Shown in pieces: positions 55,579 through 64,000 of a stretch of DNA of 64,000 nt (its first letter is position 1; the number at the start of each line of letters is the position of its first letter). The translations under genes were made by a program, and so were the position numbers. This DNA is from Melampsora larici-populina 98AG31 (Eukaryota > Basidiomycota > Pucciniomycetes > Pucciniales > Melampsoraceae), in assembly GCF_000204055.1 (NCBI RefSeq), contig NW_006768842.1:272397-336396 (forward strand), read 5' to 3'. Below the pieces are notes generated by a model. That model saw nothing but the letters and a program-made list of their open reading frames with translations. It was not told the DNA's origin and searched no databases.

Positions 55579-57046
55579 ATGTCATTACTTCATTTGATTA
55601 GTTTCTTAGCTACTGTCTTGGCATTAGCATTCATTTTGATTTGTTTAGGTAAGTTTTAGATCATTATCTAGATTTGATTGACAAGAATTTTGAGTTGATT
55701 TTGGATTTTCTTTTTTTTTTTGGTGGTTGAATAGCTAGTGGACTTTTATATGTTGCTGAAATTATTGAAGAACATTCTCAAGCTGCTAAAAGAATTGGTC
55801 AACAAATCACTCATGTTAGTAAACCCAATCATTCTCAATAGAAGTCCTTTAAACTTATCCCAACAATCCATACTAATATCTTTTCCTAAATGGTTTTTTT
55901 TTGATTCGCTTAGGGAGTGATCTTATTACATATTGGAATTTATTTTTCAGATGGATTACCATTCCATTTAACGATCTTAGGAATCTTTTCACACTTGATC
56001 TATTTGACTAACTTTTCCAAATCTTGGCCTATGATCTCATTAAATTCCATCTCATTTCTTTCGAGTTGTTGTTTAGTGATCTTAGATCATTTTGCTTGGT
56101 TTTTTTATTTTACTGATCGTACTTCATCTCATCATCCTTATCATTCAAAGGTTTATAGACATTTAGATTCGACTGCTTTGACGTTTTTAGATGTTACTAC
56201 TTTTGTGGGTTTGGGTTTCTTTCTTTTTTTTCCCTGATTCGGTTTTGGAAACTTATGCTCGCTTTTTTTTTTCGAAATCACAGTTTGCGATATGTGTTTG
56301 GATGGTACCTTTTTATTTATTCTTAAGTCTAAGTGCAAATGATAATGTATTACCATCAAGAAATGGTAATGTTTTCAAGTCGAATTCACAAGTCTTTTTC
56401 ATTGAACACTTTTCTGATTTGATGATTTTTCCTTTTTATAATAGATTCAGATCAACCTATAATGATTTCAGCACAACCTCCAACCCCAAGTCTAACCAAC
56501 CAAGCATTAATTTATGATCCAGTTCAATTCAATTCACTTTCAACTCCTTTAATCCTACCTTCACTTAAATCCAATTCATTATTAAAAGGTTTATTACAAT
56601 CATGTTTACCGAATCTAAAAAGAACCATCTCAATCCAATCAGGTCGAACTAGTTCGAATCCGAACCAAGGTTTAATCGCTTCACCTTCACTCACCAACGT
56701 TTCTTCATCACCCTCAAGCACTCCTTGGTTAAACTCTCAATTCTTTCCGACCCCTCCTTCTGCCAATGCCAAGACACCTCCAGCTTCACCTCCAGCTTCA
56801 GTACCGCTTTCGTTGGATTTGTTGAAGGCTGGCAAAAGGTTAAGTTCGAATCAAGTTTTAAGGGAACGAACTTGTTTGACACCTACTAGTGCTACTATCA
56901 ATACGAATACGAATACGAATACGAATCTCTTGGTTTCTTTTTCACCTACTTCGAATTCTACTACCACTACTAGAAATACGTCACCTACTTCTTCTCCGGT
57001 TTCTAGGTTTCATAGAAATCAATCTTTTTCAAGTGTGACTTCTTGA
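55579..57046 (+). CDS. SVP26: Svp26/TEX261-family ER-Golgi membrane protein with a long C-terminal extension
   Basis: In yeast Svp26 is a COPII cargo adaptor for type II Golgi glycosyltransferases. Five exons: 55579-55648, 55735-55814, 55914-56204, 56284-56365, 56472-57046. Exon 1 is a membrane helix (MSLLHLISFLATVLALAF). Exon 2 reads SGLLYVAEIIEEHSQAAKRI, the family's 'YLAE.VEE....AK' motif. Exon 3 has GIYFSDGLPFHLTILGIFSH, CLVILDHFAWFFYFTD and LDVTTF. Exon 4 has CVWMVPFYLFLSLSANDNVL, the signature end of the family. Exon 5 adds about 190 Ser/Thr/Pro-rich residues with an Asn-Thr repeat (INTNTNTNTN) that are not part of the usual core (yeast Svp26 is about 230 residues). The splice into exon 5 keeps frame and seems real. 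A partner role with the O-fucosyltransferase-like gene of this window is possible, since that is a type II Golgi-type enzyme, but not shown. Confidence 0.85.
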
Positions 57047-60000
57047 AATACATTTTTGCTTTCAGATTTGAATTTGGTTTTTTGGTTTTTGACTTTTATG
57101 TTTTTTGGTTTTGGTTTTCTGGTGATGAACTTGTTGTTTTCCTTTCTTTTGCATATGTCGTTTCTCTCTTTTTTTTTGCTTTTGCTTTTGCTTTTTTTCT
57201 CTCTTTGTACCTTTTTTCTTTTGACCTTTTCATTCCTTTTATTATTTTTTACAAAATTTGTTTGTAGAATTTCTTTAATTTTTTTTTTTTTTTTTGATTT
57301 TGAAAGAATGGAAATTCAAAGAAAACCAAAAAAAAAAAAATCACAAGATATATATGTAGATGTGTGTGTGTGTGGGTTAAGATTTATTTCAAAACCATCA
57401 TTGAAGGTTGTTTTAAGTTTCTTTTTAGTGGACTTTTGACCTTTTTTTTTTCTCTTTGTATTGAGTTTTGTGTAAGAGAACCTTCTTTTCATATATTTGA
57501 TTTTTGGTTTTTTGGTTTTGGGTTGTATATGTAGTAAGAGTTTTTTGGAATTGGATCATGAGTGTTATGGGTTTTGAGTTTTTCAAATTAAATGAAATGA
57601 AAACTTTAAAAAAATGTCTAAAGATGATGTGCAAAAAATGCGTCAAGATTTTGAATTGAATTGAACAAAAGTATGTTATCTCATGTTATACAGTCATTCC
57701 TTTTTATGGTTGCTTCACTTATAGCTATTTCATTATATGTTACAGAAAAACAATAATCAGGTTTTTGACTACCTTCAAAGGTTGGTTACCACTGAAAATC
57801 AAAAAAGAAAAAATCTTTGCTGAGGTTTAAGTCCAGTGAAAAACCAAAATTCAAACTTTTTCCATTTTTTCTTGATCTCTAACATATTTTTAGATCCTAT
57901 GACTTCTCCTGATATGAATAATCCACAGATTGTGTTGGATTGGTGGAATCTAAGTACTTAATAATGGCTTTTATATGGATCATCTTCTATGTATTTTACT
58001 TATCATCACTTCTCTGTAGATCAATGCTGGTAATTATCCAGTATCATCACTTCCTGCTTAGGATCAACTAGCAACACCAGCAGCTTCTGGTGCCCCCAAG
58101 AGATGTTTCTCCATGGCCGGTTGAGTTTGTACAGCTTGAATGGGGAGGAATGGCTCCTTGAATGATTGAGATGAATGTCAGTGGTCAAAATTGGGTGAAC
58201 AGAGGTATACCTTTGAGTGGGAATTTTGGTGAAGTTGGCAAGGTACTTGAATTTGGGAAGAAAGCAATTGAAAAAAAATCTACAAGTTCAACATTTTGGG
58301 AACAAAACCACTTGATCTTCATATCTATTTCAAGACCTTTCACCAAACAATTCTGGTTGAAATCAATATATTTCTTACATTAAGATTATTTTTTTTGGAA
58401 GGAAGTTTAAGATAATTTAGATGAGGATTTTTTTTGATTCCATTGAAGTTCTTGATATTCAAGAGTGACTTTTCTGTAAGTTGTCTTCAAGGTGTGAAAA
58501 CCCATTGAAAGTGTATAGATAAATATTGAACACTTCAGACTTGATGAGTCAAACACACTGAAACAGATGATAAAATCCATTGGATTTAGATCTTCAGTTG
58601 ATAAAGTGGTGGTAGACCCAATGATACAAGAGTTGAGTGTAAATATGATTTCATGGATTATGTTTTCTTATCTCCATGTCAAACAAGAATCTCACTCTGT
58701 GGAAATGAATCAGAAGATGCTCTAACAGTGAGGAATCTTGGAATGATATTTTCCAAAAGGTCCTTCATAGAATTTTGGATTTATTATGTAGATTTATTGA
58801 AGACATTTCGCTTACTGACTTTGATTTACTTACAAAATCTACAAGCTCTGATAAGCTTATCATCTACCAGATTTACATTCCCTCTCAAAGAGGTGTTTAG
58901 GGCTTATACCCGGACTTTGGCCTGAGATCAGCATGATTATCAAGCAATTTTGCTCAAGGTCCATTCTTAAATTCAGCATGGCTATGCATTGGAGACACAC
59001 TTGTGCCACTTTTAGCACCACTTTACAGTGACAAGTTTGAGCTGGTGAGTTCTTGTACATCTAAGTCATACTCAGTGTGCATGCCAACATGCATGGTGAA
59101 CCGGTCAAAATCACTTGCTATTGGAATCCAATTCCTTCACAATCTAGAAGTGCTGACAGGCTAAAAATAGTACAAGGAGAAGAAGAAGAGATTGAAGAAG
59201 CCCTGTTGAATTTATTACAAGCTTTTACAAGTTTAGAGCCCTCAAATTTCTTGAAAAATCCTGCTGGTCTCAGGCCAAGTTTGAGGTGTAAGCCGTAAGC
59301 CCCTCTTCGACAGCGGACGTGGCTGCATTGGAAGAGAGGCTTAGTTAAGCTTACCACCATGTGGATGGCCAACATAAATTGACTATTACCAGGATCCAAG
59401 ATGAGATTGACAACCTAAAAATCAGAGTGTAATTGAAACCTATCAATCAGGAAGAGTTTGAAATTGTGTTCATACTATTCCATAGGATGCTACAAGATTT
59501 TGGATTATTCATGGATCTTGTTTTGGAAGCTGTGTGCAAGTGGAACATCCTACAAGAAAAGAACCTATTTTCAGTTAAGCATGCTTTTGATGAATGAGAA
59601 GATCTCACTGACTTATAGGATCTATATAACCGGGAGTATAGGCGCAAGCATAAGTATCCTTTTTGTCGGTGTAACAATCTGAATACACGTGCAAAATGAA
59701 TCTTCAATAAAAGACTTTATGAGGAACAAGGTCTTCAAGACTCAAGATACTAACTATAATTGTTCTTATCCTTAACATATTGATATTGCTCGCAATGTTG
59801 AATCGTCAAGGCGGGATCCAATGACCCATTGGATTTAATGAGCTGACATTTAGTCATCACAATGTATGTTGGGGTCTCTTCTGAAACTAAAATACATAGA
59901 ACGGATACCCGCTGATCAGCTTCACATTTATGGTTTATATCAAAGATAATAAAGATTTACTCAAATTCACTGTAACAATCATCCAATTCACATTTGTATC

Positions 60001-62061
60001 TGAGTGTGTTAGGATATCCCGCCTCGCACACTTTGATTATCAGCGACACAGGCACACGTCAGATTAGGATGCAGATTGTCAAGGGAATGAATTCACGCAC
60101 CTGCTTTCCCATCTGTGTCTAATGCATATCCTACGTTACAATAATAGTCGGCGGCCTTCATGGCACGAATCCACAGGGAACAGAGTAGAAAACAAGTCTT
60201 TGGATAGACGTGTAGCATCTTTGTTCCAGTAAAACAGTGCGATAGATGTCAATTGAGGTATTGCGAGTTGTAAGCGGATGAAATGAGGAAAAATTGAGCG
60301 AGAGAGGGTGATCAGGATGGAAGTATATATATATCAGATAGACAAAGGTTCAGGAATAGGCTCAAGTGTGTTTCCGGTGCCTGCAGCGCCATGAGAGTGC
60401 TTGTCTTTTTCAGTCTTTTTCGTACGATGTTTTGGTCGGGTATAGACTTTATGGAGGTAGCATGGGCCGGGAGAACCATTTGCTCTCGATGGCTTCGTTG
60501 CAAGGTCGGCAGTCGTTCCCCCGGGTACAGTGTTGCATTTGATCGACTGAAGTTGACAATGATACCTAAGGAATTAGGATGAAGATGAATGAAGGTTCAC
60601 TCTGAGTCTAGATTATTTGATAGAAGAAATCGGTAAGACCCGTGTCCTAGCATGTCCTGAACCAATTGCATACACGTCATCGGAAGAGAACGCATTCAAT
60701 CTCAGGTGTTCCATCCGCTGATCGACCGGACCCTTAGGGAGTCGGATAAATACATGTTTAAAAATGCTGAATTATTTCACGTTCTTCGTCTTGGAAATCT
60801 TTAGGCGAGGCGGACGCGGTGAGGGGGCTTTGTTAAGCTAAACATACCTACAATTTTTCTTTCTTCCTCTAATCTCATCGTGGGATCTTGGTCCAGTAAT
60901 GGGGTTTCTGCCGCATACTACTCGAATATAATCAGATCATCTTTTAAACTACGAGAGCTTACTAGTATACTGATCGTCTCATTTTTACTATGTTCTTGAA
61001 CAAAACGAGTCGACCCCCTAGTTTGAATAATTTACAAGGTGAAAAAAGACTGGAAAGAAATCATCACCTAATCTGGGTATCCAATCTTCATACAAAAAAG
61101 ATGGAACCTGGCCGTATTTAGCTTCACAATGATGGATCATATCACTTGGTTCATCATGTTGATCCCCTCAGACGTGCGTTCCATCATCTTATGCTCCATA
61201 GAGTCAAGGCGCAGCCGCAGAATCTCGTCTTTCATCTTGGCACATTGTGTACGAAACTTGTGAATTTTTCTCCACCAGTTTGTCAATATATCCTAATATA
61301 TCGGCCTGATAGTTTTTAAAGCTTTGACCTGTTTATATATATACCTCGAGCAAGGCCTCGCGTTCTTGTACACAAGCGTCAAAGTATGAAAAAGAGATAT
61401 CCGGGAGGGTATATGAGTCTATATGTCGTCATAGAGTATGGCTTGGGGTTTCTAAGTGGTCAATTAGGACAGACATGAAGTGAGGCAAGTGAAGACATCT
61501 TCAAGAGAAGTCGAACACATGTTTGCAAATGGCAAAAAAGGAGTGGAGCCTTGAAGTCCCCCGATAATACTGATCATCCCCAGAATCCAGATGCTGCTTC
61601 AGCACGTTTGGAAAGGGCCTAACTAAACGACCCGTTTCATCCCCCAGCGCTTATGCACCGACTCCTAGATCACTTTTTTCAATACCCCACTTCTCACACC
61701 TACCCTTGCGTCGGATGCCATACCATGGTCAGATAGCAGTTCCGTCGGTTTCTCAATGAATTCCCCACAAACCATTTCTAGTTACAACCCCCAAGTCGTG
61801 AATCTTTGGGTTTTAGCTCACTCTGCCCCAAACCCTAGAGGAGCTTTTGCATTGTAAGTTTACAAGCCCGGCAGACTACGTTGATCTCACTTGGGTTCAC
61901 ATAGATACTTGAATTTTAGAAGCATGGACTACATGTAGGAAGACAAAAAAGATCAAAGCACAGGAAGATGGTCAAACAATGAGAATGAAACGGATTGTCT
62001 GAGATTCCAGGTTGTAAGATTAATGAAATAGTTGAACCCTGACTTCTTCCCTTGGAAAAGC
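57047..62061. other. 5-kb region without a recognised gene
   Basis: 57050-57660 is T-rich, low-complexity 3' flank with long T and A runs and a (TG) run near 57361. 57700-60600 has only short ORFs. The stretch at about 58950-59300 reads open in two frames (for example SAWLCIGDTLVPLLAPLY, and GEEEEIEEALLNLLQAFTSL) and may be a fragment of a decayed transposon or gene. 60300-61900 shows no coding signal. I find no RNA gene. Confidence 0.45.
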
Positions 62062-63113
62062 TTATGCCTGCTTTTGAATTTCTTCGACAGTAAGAGTTTT
62101 CGAACTTTCTTTTACCCATACGTTTCGGAGTACTACTTTAAACTTCGCCTGCTGATGTCCCAAAGTCTTCAAAAGTCCAGCTTGTTGAGTACTGAGGGTA
62201 GCACCCTCTGAGCAGACTTTATACGATGAGGTCAGAGTTGGGACCCCGCGTTGTAAAGTTGTAGGTAAACCTAGTGCACGTAGATGAGGTTCCATCGCTC
62301 CAGGGGCTACAGAAGGATCGTCGTTGATTTCTTTGATCATCACTGGACCTGATAATTGAATGAGTTGGAAATCAATTCATTGTGATTTGCCTTTTAGATG
62401 CAAGAATGAAAACGGTATACCTGCTGGAAGCTCAACAGTCTCAGTGGCCACATTTCCTTTTCGAGCATAATCATCGCGAACGAAATCATCGAACCACTCA
62501 ATCACCACTTTGGGATCTTCGTCTGTAAACAGTAGCCCGGTATCACCTTCGAGCAACTGAGGTTTGGCAGAGTAAATGAGTTAGCGACTCGAAACTTGTG
62601 TACTTCGACAATAGCATCTTCCGAAGAAATGGACAAAGATATGAAACTTACCCTTCCCAGTACACCTGTTCCGGGCATATGTTCATTTTCAGGCGTTGAT
62701 CCTAATGCAAGTCTCATCACAGCATTGCGACCAAGGAAGATCCTGATAAGGAAATGTCATTAAATTGTCAGTTTAATTAGTTATTCATATGATTTTGGAG
62801 AGAATTGTTGTAAAATTGCTTACCTTGCAGGTTTCCAAGCTGATCGAATTTCTTGTAAATAAGTTGTACGAACGTGGTCTACTGTGAATAACCATGCGTA
62901 TTTAAACTCGTCGGTAGCTGCCTTGAGATCGTCTATCAATTTACCCTTAGCTTCTTTTGTTTTCTTTGTAGTTTTGGTCAAATGGACTATCGTTGCTCTT
63001 TCTATGAACAAAAAAGGCAAAACGATTTTCAATCAGCATTGATGATCATCAGGATTCATGTTTGATTCAAGTTTTTCCTTTTACTTTGGAACTAACCTAC
63101 TTGATTTAGGCAT
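62062..63113 (-). CDS. MRT4: Mrt4, ribosome biogenesis factor of the uL10 family
   Basis: A nuclear assembly factor that holds the place of ribosomal stalk protein P0 (uL10) on pre-60S particles. Five exons: 63101-63113 (MPKS plus one base), 62824-63001, about 62652-62743, about 62422-62556, and 62062 to about 62347. All have GT-AG borders and kept frame. The sequence follows the family throughout: MPKSKRATIVHLTKTTKK, ATDEFKYAWLFTVDHVRTTY, EIRSAWKPAR, IFLGRNAVMRLALGSTPENE, LLEGDTGLLFTDEDPKVVIE, DDYARKGNVATETVELPAG, MEPHLRALGLPTTLQRGVPT, and SSYKVCSEGATLSTQQAGLL ending AKFKVVLRNVWV. TGA at 62062-62064. The 13-base first coding exon is a small example of the split-start exons common in this genome. 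Confidence 0.93.
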
Positions 63114-63805
63114 CTTGAAATAGTTTTGATGATAAGTTGTTGGAAGTCAAGTTTTAGGAATTGGGTCTTGGTTAAATTTGTCGAATGGTCAAATTGTGAA
63201 AAATGTTTGACTTGTATTGAAATTTAAATTTCACGGTCAAAGTGTGGGACCGTAACAGCTAGGTGACATGTGAGGAGCCTGATTGAATAGCCTTATACTG
63301 GAGGTTAGGCACATCTCATCTTTAGCATATGGTCACGCTCAAGATTGTGGGCCCCGGTCTAAGTTAAAAGTTAAGCCCCGGTCGCAAATTCAATGTCGAG
63401 GTATCTTGACCACAAGCTGAGTCTGGGTAGATCAGAAGGATTGCTGAGGCAGCTCTTGCAGCTCGAGCCCGACCTACTTAGATATGACAGACGATTTGGT
63501 GTTCGGGCTCAAGATTAGACTGGATTTGTTGCTTGCATGTTCGATTTCCAAGTGTTTGAGGAAATCTTTGTGTGTTCTCAACAGTCTTGGGGTGACTTGG
63601 ACTCGGAGCGGCCTTTTCGAATGATCATCACAACTTCTCTTCGATTCGGATCATCAATGGTAAGTTGCAAAGAAGACAATAATTGATCACATTAAAACAC
63701 TAAACACATATCCAACCGGGAAGCTCTTCCTGCAATTGGGGTCTCATCAGTAAGATTTGAGTTTTGGAGTGATCTTAGTCAACCAATTTCGCTTTTTTCT
63801 ACAGT
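63114..63805. other. MRT4 upstream region
   Basis: Holds the MRT4 promoter. GC rises at about 63340-63480 with repeated GGTC and CCCCGGTC words. No ORF is recognisable. A TTTTTTCTACAG acceptor at 63794-63805 closes it. Confidence 0.4.
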
Positions 63806-64000
63806 GGCAATCGCCGCCCAAAGCAAGCCAAAGACCGTGCTCAAAGCCATAGACATAAATGTCAACAAAGTCCTTGGTGGACAGAGAACAAAGCTGAACA
63901 AAGCCCAAGATTGCGCGCAGGTGGCGCGACTTCGTACCGTTGAAAATTCCACTACATGTATGTACAAAAGTAAGCCCAGTCTTGAAGTTTTTCTAGGTGA
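63806..64000 (+). CDS. Possible exon of an unrecognised gene at the window edge
   Basis: After a strong polypyrimidine-CTACAG acceptor the frame AIAAQSKPKTVLKAIDINVN, KVLGGQRTKLNKAQDCAQVA and RLRTVENSTTCMYKSKP stays open to the end of the window. The composition (Lys, Ala, Asn, even Cys spacing) looks more protein-like than the other two frames. There is no known motif, and the minus strand also has an open frame here (63779-63967). Confidence 0.3.

Noticed and set aside
58860..59400. Open frames near 59 kb, possibly part of a transposon or gene
   Set aside because: Two frames look weakly coding, but no domain motif and no consistent exon structure could be established, so no gene is called.

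Overview
The window is eukaryotic, AT-rich and intron-dense, and looks like a basidiomycete genome, most probably a rust fungus (Pucciniales). The grounds are short GT-AG introns in every host gene, fungal housekeeping genes (Nup82-like nucleoporin, Rev7, Mrt4, Svp26/TEX261, CCDC174), a small secreted cysteine-rich protein, and a dense mix of DIRS, Tad-like LINE, chromodomain Ty3, Tc1/mariner, MULE, CACTA and PIF/Harbinger elements. The lineage is an inference; no marker gene fixes the species.

Layout. 1-11.1 kb is a gene island: the 3' end of an unrecognised Ser/Lys-rich protein gene (+), then three minus-strand genes, a Nup82/Nup88-type nucleoporin, an O-fucosyltransferase-like type II membrane protein, and the HORMA protein Rev7. 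A small Gly-rich ORF follows at about 12 kb. 12.3-36.8 kb is a transposon graveyard with nesting. A minus-strand LINE ORF2 (12.7-20.0 kb) is split by a 3.6-kb Tc1/mariner-like element (15594-19196) with 173-bp inverted repeats, a TA duplication and two convergent genes. A MULE remnant with FAR1-type zinc-binding and OTU domains lies at 21.2-23.2 kb. A decayed DIRS-like tyrosine-recombinase retroelement (23.5-35.0 kb) is itself interrupted by a 4.6-kb non-coding inverted-repeat element and by an 816-bp CACTA MITE. A truncated PIF/Harbinger element follows at 35.0-36.8 kb. 40.2-45.2 kb holds a long Ser/Pro-rich protein with an arrestin-like C-terminal part and, facing it, a secreted Cys-rich protein. 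47.3-53.4 kb is a nearly complete Ty3 chromovirus-type retrotransposon whose LTRs differ at one base. 54-57 kb holds a divergent pair, CCDC174-like (-) and SVP26 (+). 57-62 kb shows no recognisable gene. MRT4 (-) lies at 62.1-63.1 kb.

The observations most worth following are: (1) the Tc1/mariner-like element carries a second, intact three-exon gene on the opposite strand, for a 315-residue protein with a SAM-like C-terminal segment; (2) removing that element with one TA restores the LINE reading frame exactly, and removing the CACTA element with one TGA restores the DIRS frame; (3) the Ty3 element has a primer-binding site that is a perfect 10-base reverse complement of its own LTR, as in self-priming Tf1-type elements, plus an A AAA AAT heptamer in a short gag/pol overlap; (4) most premature stops in the transposons read as CGA to TGA preceded by T (TCG to TTG), and the same change converts the DIRS reverse transcriptase active-site Asp-Asp into Asp-Asn, which suggests a RIP-like or methyl-cytosine decay process acting across unrelated families.

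Exon limits were assigned by eye from GT-AG signals and frame continuity. Family assignments come from recognising motifs, not from a database search.
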